From the NCBI RefSeq assembly GCF_001713475.1, contig NZ_CP016499.1:2170001-2234000 (forward strand): DNA of 64,000 nt. The letters are read 5' to 3'. The notes beneath the pieces were generated by a model. The model was given only the letters and a program-made list of their open reading frames with translations, searched no databases and had not been told where the DNA came from. The DNA is from Agrobacterium sp. RAC06. Lineage in GTDB: Bacteria > Pseudomonadota > Alphaproteobacteria > Rhizobiales > Rhizobiaceae. Position numbers and translations under genes: made by a program. This document shows positions 1 to 9,197 of this stretch, one piece after another (position 1 is the first letter of the stretch; every line of letters begins with the position of its first letter).

Positions 1-113
1 GCCAGAAATTTCGGGGTATTGGCGTTGGCAATGTTGGTCGCCACGACCTGCTGCCGCACCGAAAGCCATTCCGACTGTCGGGATGCCAGCTCGAACAACT
101 GGATGGGATTCAT
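1..113 (-). CDS. flgB: Flagellar rod protein FlgB, N-terminal part (cut by window edge)
   Basis: The reverse strand reads from an ATG at 113 into MNPIQLFELASRQSEWLSVR and then an N-V-A-x-N-I-A-N-A-N-T-P segment. That N-x-A-N-x-x-T-P signature is the N-terminal motif of flagellar rod and hook proteins. Only about 37 residues lie in the window. FlgB is a proximal rod subunit exported by the flagellar type III system. It follows the unknown gene at 189-764 on the same strand, as in other rhizobial fliI-orf-flgB clusters. Identification is by motif and position. Confidence 0.85.
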   Translation of the reverse strand, partial: MNPIQLFELASRQSEWLSVRQQVVATNIANANTPKFL

Positions 114-188
114 GGGCGTTACTCCGTCTTTTACTGATCGGAGCCTAGGCCCTTAATCTTGCGTGGGACTTGCCCGCCCCGCGCCTTT

Positions 189-764
189 TCAATTGTTTCG
201 AACAACTTCGCCGGTCGAGGTTACAATGACCCATTTTCCGTCACGCTGCTCAAGCGTGGCGACACGGCTGTTGTCGGGCAGGATCGAACCCACCCGCACG
301 AGAAACATGCCGGACTTGTCTTCGATCAGCGCACGACCATTGGCGACATGCAAAAGACGGAAGCCGCTTTTTCCCGGAAATGGCTGCGCGCTCGGCACAT
401 CGAGCGCTTCCGGCTGTTCCCGCCCCAAGGTCGGGACGGTCGCGGTGACGATCTGGTCAACCGCCTCCACCTCGCCCTCGCCCTCGCTATTATCTTCATC
501 ATCATCGTTGTCCACGAGAGCAAGCGGCGATACGCTGAAGACGTTGCGTCCCGGGCCCTCGGGCAGATCACGCGTAGGCCCCCACTCGGCAAGCCGGACG
601 CCGAATTTCCCTTCATTGAAGAAAACGTACCAGGGAAACAGCGCGGCACTGCATGCCAGCGCAATGCCGGTGAAGGCCAGAACACGGTCAACGGGCGGAA
701 CACGGCGCTTCGCCAAGACCGGTCGCAGCGGAGCCACGGGCTCGTCAGCATCGAAATCGGTCAT
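189..764 (-). CDS. Hypothetical flagellar-cluster membrane protein between fliI and flgB
   Basis: About 191 residues with a short cytoplasmic N-terminus, one hydrophobic segment near residues 28-48, an acidic run of D and E around residues 85-97, and a C-terminal beta-rich region. There is no recognised enzymatic motif. I chose the ATG at 764 because a GGGGG ribosome site lies five bases upstream; a GTG at 770 would overlap the fliI stop as GTGA. It sits tightly between fliI and flgB on the same strand, so it is probably co-transcribed. Rhizobial flagellar clusters carry a gene of unknown function in this slot. Any role in basal-body assembly is inference from position. Confidence 0.75.
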   Translation of the reverse strand: MTDFDADEPVAPLRPVLAKRRVPPVDRVLAFTGIALACSAALFPWYVFFNEGKFGVRLAEWGPTRDLPEGPGRNVFSVSPLALVDNDDDEDNSEGEGEVEAVDQIVTATVPTLGREQPEALDVPSAQPFPGKSGFRLLHVANGRALIEDKSGMFLVRVGSILPDNSRVATLEQRDGKWVIVTSTGEVVRNN

Positions 765-766
765 GG

Positions 767-2155
767 TCACCCCCTTTGTCTCATGCCTTGCCCGCCGGCA
801 GCCGCCTTGAGAGCGTTTGCCAGATCGGCGTAGGCATCAAGTGCCGGTTTCTCGCCCGGCGTCTGCTTCAGAATGTCGTAGATGACCGGCACCTGCTTGA
901 TCGCCATGTCCAGATCGGGGTCGGAACCATTGCGGTAGCCGCCGATCAGGCGCAGGTCTCGGGTTTCCTCGAAGCGATGAATGAGCGCCTTGAGGCGCGA
1001 CACCAGCTTCTCCTGCTCGGGCGTCCAGGCCTTGCGGGCCAGACGGGAGATCGATGTCAAAGGATTGATCGGCGGATAACGTCCCTCGTCGGCAAGGGCG
1101 CGATCAAGCACGATGTGACCGTCGAGGATACCGCGTGTCGAGTCGGCAATCGGGTCGTTGTGGTTGTCGCCGTCGACGAGGATCGAGATGATCGCGGTGA
1201 TGGTTCCCGCCGCTTCCGCGCCCGGACCGGCACGCTCAAGAAGGCGTGGCAATTCCGTGAAGACCGAGGCCGGATAACCGCGGGCAATCGGTGGCTCGCC
1301 GGCGGCCGTGGCCACCTCGCGGATTGCATGGGCAAAACGCGTGACACTGTCGACGATGAAGAGAACGTTCTGGCCCTTGTCGCGGAAGTGCTCGGCAATG
1401 GTGATCGCCGTCAGCGGCGCCATCTTTCTGAGCATCGGGCTCTCGTCGCTGGTCGCGACCACAGCGATCGATTTCGCCATGTTGTCGCCGAGCGTGTCCT
1501 CGATGAATTCGCGCACTTCGCGACCACGTTCGCCGACCAGGGCGATGACGACCTTGTCGAAGGCATCGGCGCGGGCGAGCATGGACAGAAGCGTCGACTT
1601 GCCGACGCCGGACCCGGCGAAGATGCCAAGACGCTGGCCGAGGCAAAGCGGCGAGAAGATGTCGATTGCACGAACACCGGTCTTGAAACCGGTCTCGACA
1701 CGCTGCCGTGTCATGGAAGGTGGTGCCGTCGTCGAGATTGGACGACGCTCGGGTCCAGGCGCCAGCGCCGGACCGTTGTCGATGGGATCGCCCAGCGCGT
1801 TGATGGTGCGGCCACACCAGCTGTCGTCGGGTGCGATGCGGAAGGCACCCTTGCGGATCACGACATCGTGGATGCCGATGGGTTCGCCGGGTTCGATCGG
1901 GCAGACGTAACAGACATCCGGCTCTACACGCACGACCTCGCCGAGATGCACGCCCGTCGACGAACGGTGCGCGACGAATTCACCGAGGCGGACATGGCGC
2001 GAGAGGCCGGTTACCGTGTAGTGCCCGGCTGCGATGGTGCGAACATGGCCGCCCTGCGTGACGGAATTGCTCGGCCGGGAATAACGCTGCGCCAACGCCG
2101 CCAGTTGCCCGAGCTTGGGTGACAGCGGAAATTCGTCTGGTGTCGGCGCGCTCAT
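767..2155 (-). CDS. fliI: Flagellar export ATPase FliI
   Basis: 462 residues, close to the normal family length. The Walker A loop AGSGVGKS is at residues 180-187 and the Walker B strand NVLFIVDS ends with Asp269. The core resembles the F1 beta-subunit fold of flagellar and type III export ATPases. FliI energises delivery of rod, hook and filament subunits to the FlhA/FlhB export gate at the cytoplasmic face. Its start lies 18 bases after the flgF stop, and its end abuts the next gene, so flgF-fliI-orf-flgB reads as one operon. The N-terminal 100 residues form the variable beta-barrel region. Confidence 0.97.
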   Translation of the reverse strand: MSAPTPDEFPLSPKLGQLAALAQRYSRPSNSVTQGGHVRTIAAGHYTVTGLSRHVRLGEFVAHRSSTGVHLGEVVRVEPDVCYVCPIEPGEPIGIHDVVIRKGAFRIAPDDSWCGRTINALGDPIDNGPALAPGPERRPISTTAPPSMTRQRVETGFKTGVRAIDIFSPLCLGQRLGIFAGSGVGKSTLLSMLARADAFDKVVIALVGERGREVREFIEDTLGDNMAKSIAVVATSDESPMLRKMAPLTAITIAEHFRDKGQNVLFIVDSVTRFAHAIREVATAAGEPPIARGYPASVFTELPRLLERAGPGAEAAGTITAIISILVDGDNHNDPIADSTRGILDGHIVLDRALADEGRYPPINPLTSISRLARKAWTPEQEKLVSRLKALIHRFEETRDLRLIGGYRNGSDPDLDMAIKQVPVIYDILKQTPGEKPALDAYADLANALKAAAGGQGMRQRG

Positions 2156-2173
2156 GATTATCCGCTTTCAGGC

Positions 2174-2908
2174 TTAGTTGCCGCCGCCGAGGACCTTGAT
2201 CGCCTCGCTCATGGTATTCTCGCTCGAACTGATCAGAGCGCTGATGGCTTCGAAAGCGCGATTGACCTGGATGAGCTGGGTCATTTCGCCGATGCCGTTG
2301 ACGTTGGAGTTTTCGACATAGCCCTGAAGAATCGAGATTTCCGGGTTGTCGACGACCGGCTGCGGGTTGTCGACGGTGGTCACGCCGCTGTTCTCATATC
2401 GAAGGAAGCCGTTGCGCACGTCCGCAGTGAAGATGCCGAGCGTGGCGACGACACGACCGTCCTGTATGATCTGACCACTGGCCCCGACTTCCGGCGGACC
2501 GCCGGCGCGGTTGAGCTGGATCGGCGCGCCACCGGCATCGAGAACCGGGTAGCCACGGGTCGAAACCAGCTCGCCAGTGTCAGTCATGGTGAAACGGCCA
2601 TCGCGTGTCAGCACCTGGCCGACCGGTGTGTCGATTGAAAACCAGGCGTCACCCTTGATCGCGAAGTCCAGCACATTGCCGGTCTCGCGCAGTTCGCCGC
2701 TCTTGGTCGACAGATAGTCGTTGCCCTGGCTCACGAATGCGATTTTCGCATTAAGCTCATTGCCGGTTCGGCTCAGCATCTCGTCGAATTTCACATCCGT
2801 CGAGCGAAAGCCCACCGTGTTCACATTGGCCATGTTGTCGGCGATGGTGGTGAGACGACGCTCAAGGGCCATCTGCGACGACAGGGACACATAGATACCG
2901 GATTGCAC
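2174..2908 (-). CDS. flgF: Flagellar proximal rod protein FlgF
   Basis: 244 residues. The N-terminal ADNMANVNTVGFRS segment and the C-terminal QVNRAFEAISALI segment are the two coiled-coil signatures of rod and hook proteins. I placed the start at GTG 2908, giving VQSGIYVSLSSQ, because a GGAGG lies seven bases upstream. The open frame continues much further upstream, but there it is antisense to motA and is not coding. FlgF forms part of the proximal rod with FlgB, FlgC and FlgG. It is the first gene of the flgF-fliI-orf-flgB unit and is divergent from motA, with 222 bases between them. Confidence 0.92.
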   Translation of the reverse strand: MQSGIYVSLSSQMALERRLTTIADNMANVNTVGFRSTDVKFDEMLSRTGNELNAKIAFVSQGNDYLSTKSGELRETGNVLDFAIKGDAWFSIDTPVGQVLTRDGRFTMTDTGELVSTRGYPVLDAGGAPIQLNRAGGPPEVGASGQIIQDGRVVATLGIFTADVRNGFLRYENSGVTTVDNPQPVVDNPEISILQGYVENSNVNGIGEMTQLIQVNRAFEAISALISSSENTMSEAIKVLGGGN

Positions 2909-3130
2909 CGCTTTGCCTCCGCAAGTGAATAATATCAGTAAATCATTATTTAACGCAGGATAGCCTACGCTCCATTCCACTCTTCTTGCGGCAAAAGGCT
3001 TGCGCGAAACTGTCGAGACGGAACCAGGCCTTAAGAAGCGGGGACACCCAAAAGGAAACCCTGATTCAGCCTCACGCAAGGCAGGTGCCTTATCGCTCAA
3101 AGTGAATAGTAACGTTCGGGTACGGGCAAA
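2909..3130. promoter_or_regulatory. Divergent flgF / motA control region
   Basis: This 222-base non-coding stretch separates the leftward flgF operon from the rightward motA-fliM-fliN-fliG-flhB operon, so it must hold promoters for both. Bases 2929-2955 are AT-rich against the high-GC background. A six-base inverted pair CTTGCG (2993-2998) / CGCAAG (3074-3079) and the near-palindrome AAGGCAGGTGCCTT around 3076-3090 could fold in a leader RNA. I cannot assign exact promoter elements. In rhizobia such operons lie below the VisN/VisR and Rem regulators (known for the family, not shown here). Confidence 0.5.
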
Positions 3131-4009
3131 ATGAACATTATCATCGGATTCGTGATCACTCTGGGCTGCGTGCTCGGCGGCTACATGGCCATGGGTGGCA
3201 AGCTCGCCGTGCTCAACCAGCCGTTCGAGCTGCTCATCATCGGAGGCGCGGGCGTCGGCGGCTTCATCATGGCTAACTCCATGAAGGTCATAAAGGATAC
3301 CGGAAAGGCTGTTGGCGAAGCCATAAAGTACAAGGTACCCAAGGAACGCGACTATCTGGACGTGCTGGGTGTTCTCTATTCTCTGATGCGTGACCTTCGC
3401 ACGAAGTCGCGCAACGAGATCGAAGCCCATATCGACAACCCGGAAGAATCCTCGATCTTCACGGCAGCTCCGAACCTGCTGAAGAACAAGGAACTGACCT
3501 CCTTCATCTGCGACTATGTCCGCCTGATCATCATCGGCAATGCCCGCAGCCACGAGATCGAAGCGCTGATGGACGAAGAGATCGAGACGATTCTCTACGA
3601 CAAGATGAAACCCTATTATTCGCTGAACACGGTCGGTGACGCCTTCCCGGCCATCGGTATCATCGCGGCCGTGCTCGGGATCATCAAGACCATGGGCTAC
3701 ATCAACGAATCGCCAGAGGTGATCGGCGGCCTGGTTGGCGCCGCACTGGTCGGCACCATGCTCGGTATCTTCCTGTCCTACTGCCTCGTCAGCCCGCTGA
3801 TCGCACAGATAAAGGTCGTCCGCACCAAGCAGCATCGCCTCTACATCATCGTGAAGCAGACACTGCTTGCCTACATGAACGGCTCGGTGCCGCAGGTGGC
3901 ACTCGAATACGGCCGCAAGACAATTTCCTCCCATGAGCGTCCGTCGATCGACGCCGTCGAGCAGGAAATGATGAACCCGGGTGGCGGCGGTGAAAGCAAG
4001 GCAGCTTGA
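3131..4009 (+). CDS. motA: Flagellar motor stator protein MotA
   Basis: 292 residues with four hydrophobic segments, at about residues 1-20, 33-50, 170-190 and 200-222. The large cytoplasmic loop between segments 2 and 3 contains the charged residues that touch FliG. The two conserved prolines are present, in GDAFPAIG before segment 3 and in CLVSPLIA at the end of segment 4. MotA and MotB form the proton channel of the stator; motB is not in this window. It is first in an operon motA-fliM-fliN-fliG-flhB. Its TGA is followed two bases later by the fliM ATG. Confidence 0.97.
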   Translation: MNIIIGFVITLGCVLGGYMAMGGKLAVLNQPFELLIIGGAGVGGFIMANSMKVIKDTGKAVGEAIKYKVPKERDYLDVLGVLYSLMRDLRTKSRNEIEAHIDNPEESSIFTAAPNLLKNKELTSFICDYVRLIIIGNARSHEIEALMDEEIETILYDKMKPYYSLNTVGDAFPAIGIIAAVLGIIKTMGYINESPEVIGGLVGAALVGTMLGIFLSYCLVSPLIAQIKVVRTKQHRLYIIVKQTLLAYMNGSVPQVALEYGRKTISSHERPSIDAVEQEMMNPGGGGESKAA

Positions 4010-4011
4010 TC

Positions 4012-4959
4012 ATGACCGAGACCATCCCTGAGACAGCACCCAGCATGGACCGCGCGCTTCTCGCCAAACTGACCGGCGGGCTGGGCGATTCGAAAACCCT
4101 GCAGCGCCTGTGCAGCGACTTCGGCCAGCTCTATGTCGAGTTCCTGCCGGACGTCTTCCACAGCGAGACCGGGCTCACCATGCAGGTTCACTACAACGGC
4201 CACGAAAGCGGCCTGATGACGGACCTGGTTGCCGATCTCGGCGACAATGTCTCGCTTGCCGACGGGCAATTGCGCAACTGGTCACCGAACTTCGTGCTGG
4301 CATGCGGCAACAGCTTCGTCATCACGCTGATGGAAAATCTTCTCGGTGCCCTGCCGGAGACGATCCAGGAGCCGATCGAGCGCCCTCTGTCGCAGATCGA
4401 ACTCGATCTGGCCGTCATGGTTTTCGACAAGATCGCAAACGTTCTGCGCTCGGGCGTCAACGCGCCCGGCGGGTTCGAGCCGCTGCTCGAAAAGGCTCAC
4501 AATGCCGAAGATCGTCAGAAGCTGGAAGAAGACCATGTTGACGAATACGCGGTGACAGTGAAGCTCGGCATCACGCTTGGCACGGTCACCTCGGAATTCT
4601 ACCTGATGATTCCGCAGAAGGCGCTCCTCAAGACTGTCGTCACGATGCCGAAGTCGAAGAACCAGGCCAGCAAGTCGAAGAAGGAATGGCAGGAACAGAT
4701 CGCCGAGCAGGTTCGTCGCTCCCAGGTCACCCTGGAAGCCCGGGTCCGACTCGATTCGCTGACGCTCGCCACCGTTTCGCGCCTCGTCGCCGGCGACGTC
4801 ATTCCCTTCCACGACAAGGGCGACGTGATGGTGGATGTCAGCGCCAACGGCAAGAATCTCTACCGCTGCGAGTTCGGCCGCGCAGGCGATCGATACACCG
4901 TGCGCGTAAAGGACAATGTGAGCAGCGAAGATGAGATTCTAAAGCATTTGATGAGCTAG
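4012..4959 (+). CDS. fliM: Flagellar motor switch protein FliM
   Basis: 315 residues, placed by order (motA-fliM-fliN-fliG) and by a C-terminal SpoA-type surface domain (roughly residues 230-310). The middle CheC-like region spans about residues 40-215. I took ATG 4012; a TTG at 4006 overlaps the motA stop and has poorer context. FliM sits in the C-ring, receives phospho-CheY2 and sets motor speed or switching. The classical N-terminal CheY-binding peptide is not recognisable, as I recall for divergent rhizobial FliM proteins. The sequence is weakly conserved outside the SpoA domain. Confidence 0.9.
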   Translation: MTETIPETAPSMDRALLAKLTGGLGDSKTLQRLCSDFGQLYVEFLPDVFHSETGLTMQVHYNGHESGLMTDLVADLGDNVSLADGQLRNWSPNFVLACGNSFVITLMENLLGALPETIQEPIERPLSQIELDLAVMVFDKIANVLRSGVNAPGGFEPLLEKAHNAEDRQKLEEDHVDEYAVTVKLGITLGTVTSEFYLMIPQKALLKTVVTMPKSKNQASKSKKEWQEQIAEQVRRSQVTLEARVRLDSLTLATVSRLVAGDVIPFHDKGDVMVDVSANGKNLYRCEFGRAGDRYTVRVKDNVSSEDEILKHLMS

Positions 4960-5020
4960 CAATTTACCGGGGCTCGCCGCACGGCAGCTTGAGGCAAGTT
5001 TCAAGAGGAATAATCAACCC

Positions 5021-5650
5021 ATGGCAACGAAGAAGACACCACCGAAGGATGACGACGCGCTGGCGATGCCGGGCGCGAGCGACACCGATTTCGATCAGGC
5101 CGTCGATGACCTGCGCGGCGTCCTCAAGGCTGACGCGGACGGCGGTCTCGGGGACTTCGGTTCGGACCTTGGTCTCAAGGACGACCCGCTCGCAGCGTTT
5201 GAGTCGGATTTCGGCGGCGGCGCTGCAGCTGGCCCAAGCGATGACTTCGGACTTGGCGATTTCGGCGGCTCCAGCGATCTCGGCGGTGGCAGCGATTTTG
5301 GCGGCTCAAGCGATTTCGGTGGTGGCAGCGATTTCGGCGGCGGCGCCGACTTCGGCGGCTCCAGCGGCTCGCAGCAGGAACCGGGCAGCGGCCTCACCGC
5401 CAATCTCGACCTGATCATGGACATCCCGATCGAGGTCCAGATCGTGCTCGGCTCCAGCCGGATGCAGGTTTCCGGACTGATGAACCTGGAAGAAGGCGCC
5501 ATTATCGCGCTGGACAAGAAGATCGGCGAACCTGTCGAGATCATGGTGAATGGTCGTCGCATTGCGCGCGGCGAGATCACCGTTCTCGAGAACGACGATA
5601 CACGATTTGGTGTCAAACTGATTGAAGTGATGGCGACCAAGACATCCTGA
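5021..5650 (+). CDS. fliN: Flagellar motor switch protein FliN with a Gly/Ser/Asp/Phe repeat linker
   Basis: 209 residues. The C-terminal 85 or so residues (from [16 protein letters not shown] onward) form a standard SpoA domain, which pairs with FliM in the lower C-ring. The N-terminal half is an acidic, low-complexity extension. It ends in six six-residue units of the form F-G-G-(S/G)-(S/G)-D, about residues 81-116. It starts at ATG 5021 with GAGG-type ribosome site AAGAGG upstream. Together with an acidic stretch before it, the linker makes this FliN longer than typical enterobacterial FliN (about 140 residues). The operon position between fliM and fliG supports the call. Confidence 0.95.
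   Translation: MATKKTPPKDDDALAMPGASDTDFDQAVDDLRGVLKADADGGLGDFGSDLGLKDDPLAAFESDFGGGAAAGPSDDFGLGDFGGSSDLGGGSDFGGSSDFGGGSDFGGGADFGGSSGSQQEPGSGLTANLDLIMDIPIEVQIVLGSSRMQVSGLMNLEEGAIIALDKKIGEPVEIMVNGRRIARGEITVLENDDTRFGVKLIEVMATKTS
5261..5368 (+). repeat. Six tandem 18-bp units inside fliN
   Basis: Six imperfect 18-base units run without gaps, each beginning with a variant of TTCGGCGG and ending in AGCGAT or a close form. Encoded units alternate [30 protein letters not shown] and FGGSSG. Units 1, 3 and 6 resemble each other, as do units 2 and 4, which suggests growth by duplication of a 36-base pair of units. Because the unit is a multiple of three, copy changes keep the reading frame. Confidence 0.9.
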
Positions 5651-5678
5651 CCCATGACGGGCCAGAGAGGACAAGACC

Positions 5679-6719
5679 ATGATGGACTTCGACGATTTTG
5701 GCGGCCCCTTAACCGGAAAACCGCTTTCCCAGGCCGATAAGGCAGCCGCCGTGCTGCTGGCCATGGGAAAGGGCGTTGCCGGCAAGCTGCTCAAATACTT
5801 CACGCAGGCGGAGCTGCAGACGATCATCGCATCGGCACAGACCCTGCGTACCATTCCGCCGGATGAACTGACCGAGCTCGTCAACGAGTTCGAAGACCTG
5901 TTCACCGAAGGTGCGGGCCTCATGGACAATGCCAAGGCCATCGAGAGCATTCTCGAAGAAGGTCTGACGCCCGAGGAAGTCGACGGACTTCTCGGACGTC
6001 GTACCGCGTTCCAGGCCTATGAAGCTTCCATCTGGGACCGTCTGCAGGACGCCGATCCTGATTTCATCGCGCGCTTCCTGATGCGCGAGCACCCGCAGAC
6101 TGTCGCCTACATTCTCTCGATGCTGCCCTCGTCCTTCGGCGCCAAGGTGCTCCTGAAGCTGCCCGAAAGCCGTCGCGCAGACATCATGAACCGCACGGTG
6201 AACCTGAAGAATGTCAGCCCGAAGGCTGCCCAGATCATCGAGAACCGGGTTCACGACCTGATCGCCGAAATCGAAGCCGAAAAGAACTCGACAGGTTCGG
6301 CCAAGGTGGCGGAACTGATGAACGAACTGGAAAAGACCGAAGTCGATACATTGCTCACCTCGCTGGAATCGATCAGCAAGGAATCGGTCAACAAGGTTCG
6401 CCCGAAGATCTTCCTGTTCGAAGATCTGCTCGTCATGCCGCAGCGCAGCCGCGTGCTCCTGCTGAACGACATCTCCGGTGATATCCTGACCATGGCGCTG
6501 CGTGGTGCCAGCGCGGAGATCAAGGAATGCGTGCTGGCCTCGATCAGCCCTCGCTCCCGCCGCATGATCGAATCAGACCTGCAGGCCGGAACCGCCGGAA
6601 TCAACCCGCGGGAGATCGCGATCGCACGCCGTGCAGTGGCGCAGGAAGCGATCCGCCTCGCCAATGCCGGTCAGATTCAGCTGAAAGATACCGAAGGCGG
6701 CGATACGCAGGCGGCCTGA
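5679..6719 (+). CDS. fliG: Flagellar motor switch protein FliG
   Basis: 346 residues, normal for FliG. It has the three-part build: an N-terminal domain that binds FliF, a middle domain (with the ARFLMREHPQTVAYILS helix region around residues 125-141) and a C-terminal domain with charged residues that contact MotA. Start at ATG 5679 with AGAGAGG eight bases upstream; an ATG follows immediately at 5682. FliG lies at the MS-ring/C-ring joint and converts stator force into rotation. It is followed after 182 bases by flhB, and the preceding fliN stop is 28 bases upstream. Confidence 0.97.
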   Translation: MMDFDDFGGPLTGKPLSQADKAAAVLLAMGKGVAGKLLKYFTQAELQTIIASAQTLRTIPPDELTELVNEFEDLFTEGAGLMDNAKAIESILEEGLTPEEVDGLLGRRTAFQAYEASIWDRLQDADPDFIARFLMREHPQTVAYILSMLPSSFGAKVLLKLPESRRADIMNRTVNLKNVSPKAAQIIENRVHDLIAEIEAEKNSTGSAKVAELMNELEKTEVDTLLTSLESISKESVNKVRPKIFLFEDLLVMPQRSRVLLLNDISGDILTMALRGASAEIKECVLASISPRSRRMIESDLQAGTAGINPREIAIARRAVAQEAIRLANAGQIQLKDTEGGDTQAA

Positions 6720-6901
6720 GCGGTCACCTCTGTTGAAAACCCGATCCTTTTGATCACCCGCCGATTGAACCCCAATCGGCGGGTGTCTACGTTCAAGGCA
6801 CCGGCACCTTTCCGGTGGCCGTGGGCGCCAAGCGCAGACGGCTCAATCGACCGGGGCATCATCGAACCCGCCCGGTGCAGCCTCCGAGGATGGCAGCGGC
6901 C

Positions 6902-7984
6902 ATGGCCGAAGATGACGACAAAGACAGCAAAACCGAAGACCCGACCGAGAAAAAGCTTCGGGACGCGATGGAGAAGGGAAACGTGCCGAGCTCACGCGAA
7001 GCACCGCTCTTTGCGACTGCACTCGGCTTCTATCTCTTCGCGGTGTTCTTCATGCCCGGGGCGGTCACGCGCCTGGCACAATCGCTGAAGGACATCTTCG
7101 AGCGCCCCGACCAATGGTATCTCGGCACGGCCGTCGACGTCGTCTCTCTCTTCACCCATCTCGCGTGGGAGATCGGCGCCTTCCTCGCTCCCATGCTGAT
7201 CATGCTGATCTTGCTCGGGGTTACGGCCAATGTCGCGCAGAACATGCCCTACTTCGTTCTGGAGCGAATCAGGCCCCAGGTGAACCGGATCTCGCTCTTC
7301 GCCGGCTGGAACCGGATCTTCAGCGCCCAGGGCATGGTCGAATTCGCCAAATCGATCTTCAAGATCGTCGTGCTTTCGGCGATCATGGTGTTTGCGCTGC
7401 GCAACGATTACTTCGCCGTCATCGACACGATGTTCTCCGACCCTCAGGTCATTTTCGTCAAGATGTCGGAGATCCTGAACAAGATGATGATCATCGTCGT
7501 CATGGCGACGGCACTGCTGGCAACAGTCGATATCTTCTGGACGCGGTATCACTGGTACGAACAGCTGCGCATGACCAAACAAGAGGTGAAGGAAGAGTAC
7601 AAGCAGGCTCAGGGTGACCCGATCGTCAAGGCCCGCCAGCGCTCCATTGCTCGAGATCGGGCCCGCAAACGCATGATTGCCAGCGTTCCCCGTGCGACGT
7701 TGGTGATCACCAATCCGACTCACTACGCGGTGGCCTTGCGATATGTGCGCGAGGAAAACGAGGCACCGATGGTCGTTGCCAAGGGGCAGGATCTCGTGGC
7801 GCTGAAAATCCGCGAAATCGCTCGCGAAAACGACATCCCCATTTTTGAGGATCCCCCGCTCGCCCGCTCCATGTTTGCGCAAGTCTCGGTGGATAGCGTC
7901 ATTCCGTCAGTATTTTACAAGGCAGTCGCAGAGCTCGTGCACCGGGTCTATGCGTCCAAGGCCCCCAAGAGACGGATACGCTAG
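6902..7984 (+). CDS. flhB: Flagellar type III export switch protein FlhB
   Basis: 360 residues. Four membrane segments lie in the first 210 residues, and the cytoplasmic domain contains the autocleavage motif NPTH at residues 271-274. FlhB gates substrate specificity from rod/hook to filament proteins after cleavage between Asn and Pro. The N-terminus [15 protein letters not shown] matches the family pattern. I took ATG 6902, with a GAGG 12 bases upstream; ATG 6890 is an alternative that adds four residues. The reading frame stays open further upstream, but codon quality there is poor. Confidence 0.95.
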   Translation: MAEDDDKDSKTEDPTEKKLRDAMEKGNVPSSREAPLFATALGFYLFAVFFMPGAVTRLAQSLKDIFERPDQWYLGTAVDVVSLFTHLAWEIGAFLAPMLIMLILLGVTANVAQNMPYFVLERIRPQVNRISLFAGWNRIFSAQGMVEFAKSIFKIVVLSAIMVFALRNDYFAVIDTMFSDPQVIFVKMSEILNKMMIIVVMATALLATVDIFWTRYHWYEQLRMTKQEVKEEYKQAQGDPIVKARQRSIARDRARKRMIASVPRATLVITNPTHYAVALRYVREENEAPMVVAKGQDLVALKIREIARENDIPIFEDPPLARSMFAQVSVDSVIPSVFYKAVAELVHRVYASKAPKRRIR

Positions 7985-7989
7985 GCCCG

Positions 7990-8430
7990 ATGAAGAAGTG
8001 CTCCTATACCAACCAGCGTGAACGCATCGTTGCGGAGGCTATCAGCCCCGTCGCGAGTGAATTGCGCCTTCTCGACGCTGCCGACCTCATTTCACTCCTA
8101 CGTTTTGAACTTTACGGAAATCTCTCGGACCTCGTTTCGTCCGCAGCCGAACTCTATTTCCATCCTGGTACCGTCGTCTTCGGCGCCGGGGGCGATTATC
8201 GGCTCGAATGGGGTGGTCCGCCGGAAGTCGTGCTCGATCTTGAGATCAAGCCGCGTGGTATTACTATCTACTCGCAGCTGACGCTGACCAACGAGCATGC
8301 CGGCCTCGATATCAAGCATATCGCGTTTCACGACACCTCCGGAGATCCGGACGGCAATACGCGTATGCTGGAAGAACGCCTGGAAGAAGCGCGCTTCGTC
8401 AAGGGACAGGCGTCCCCGCTCTACGGATGA
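7990..8430 (+). CDS. Hypothetical protein of the rhizobial flagellar cluster
   Basis: 146 residues, starting six bases after the flhB stop and therefore probably translated with it. It has no membrane segment and no motif that I recognise. The sequence is mixed alpha/beta with a central stretch rich in G and L (FGAGGDYRLEWGGPPEVVLD). It ends seven bases before the visR stop on the other strand. Rhizobial motility clusters have an unnamed gene at this position between flhB and visR, so conservation of place suggests a motility-linked role. That role is unknown. Confidence 0.7.
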   Translation: MKKCSYTNQRERIVAEAISPVASELRLLDAADLISLLRFELYGNLSDLVSSAAELYFHPGTVVFGAGGDYRLEWGGPPEVVLDLEIKPRGITIYSQLTLTNEHAGLDIKHIAFHDTSGDPDGNTRMLEERLEEARFVKGQASPLYG

Positions 8431-8437
8431 GACGGGT

Positions 8438-9187
8438 TCAGGTGATGTAGCCGAGGCGGATCGCCTTGGCGATCGCCTGGATGCGGTTGACCGAATCAAG
8501 CTTGATGGTTGCCGATCCCAGATAGGCGTTGACGGTATGCACCGACAGGCCGAGACGTTCTGCGATCTCTTCGCTGATGCGTCCATCTCCTGCAAGCTGC
8601 AGGCAGGCGATCTCACGTTCACTCAAGGTTTCGGATGGTGCCGCCCGGCGTTCATCAAGCGACAGGATATCGGTCATCACCTTGTAGCAGCGGCTATGCA
8701 CCGCAAGGATCAGCTCGCCGGGCAGATCGGCTCCGCCAATCGTCGGAAAGACAACATAGCCGTTCCCGACAGCACCGAGACGCACTGGAAACGCGATACC
8801 GGAATAGGGCAGCAGACGCTCTTGCAACTGGACGGCAAAGGGCGTGAAGTCGGATGCATCCAGGAAGCTCGTCTTCTCTTCTGCGCTCCAGAGCAGAGGC
8901 AGGGTCGAAGTCTCAATATGCGCCAGAAGTGCATCCCCATAGGCCCCGATGAAAGCTTCCCGGCCGCTGCTGAGGCCGCTGCTCCAGTTCTCGAATTCCG
9001 GATCGAGGCGTCGCTTGTGCGGCAGGCTGGCGCCGGCCACGCGAAACGCTGCAAAGCCGCGTGCATTCAGAGATCGCTGCAGCGACACGAGCTTCGGGAA
9101 GATGTCCGAACGGGAGGTGACGGGGCGCTGGCCTGACCAAGTCGCATCTTCAAGGATGTTTCCGCCTGGTCTGGTGGTCGTGGCCAT
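8438..9187 (-). CDS. visR: LuxR-type motility master regulator VisR
   Basis: 249 residues with an N-terminal ligand-sensing-like region and a C-terminal LuxR helix-turn-helix (about residues 185-245, with SEEIAERLGLSVHTVNAYLG). VisR pairs with VisN as the top regulator of flagellar, motor and chemotaxis genes in Sinorhizobium (known for the family). The start at ATG 9187 is preceded by GAGGGAGCAGGA. A longer frame from 9223 would overlap visN. The gene follows visN by ten bases, consistent with co-translation of the two subunits. It converges with the rightward motA-flhB operon. Confidence 0.92.
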   Translation of the reverse strand: MATTTRPGGNILEDATWSGQRPVTSRSDIFPKLVSLQRSLNARGFAAFRVAGASLPHKRRLDPEFENWSSGLSSGREAFIGAYGDALLAHIETSTLPLLWSAEEKTSFLDASDFTPFAVQLQERLLPYSGIAFPVRLGAVGNGYVVFPTIGGADLPGELILAVHSRCYKVMTDILSLDERRAAPSETLSEREIACLQLAGDGRISEEIAERLGLSVHTVNAYLGSATIKLDSVNRIQAIAKAIRLGYIT

Positions 9188-9197
9188 TCCTGCTCCC

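Noticed and set aside
776..2122. Open frame of about 448 codons opposite fliI
   Set aside because: FliI has intact Walker motifs; the opposite frame has no family features.
2909..3934. Long upstream extension of the flgF frame
   Set aside because: It is antisense to motA and has no flagellar similarity; GTG 2908 with GGAGG gives a normal FlgF.
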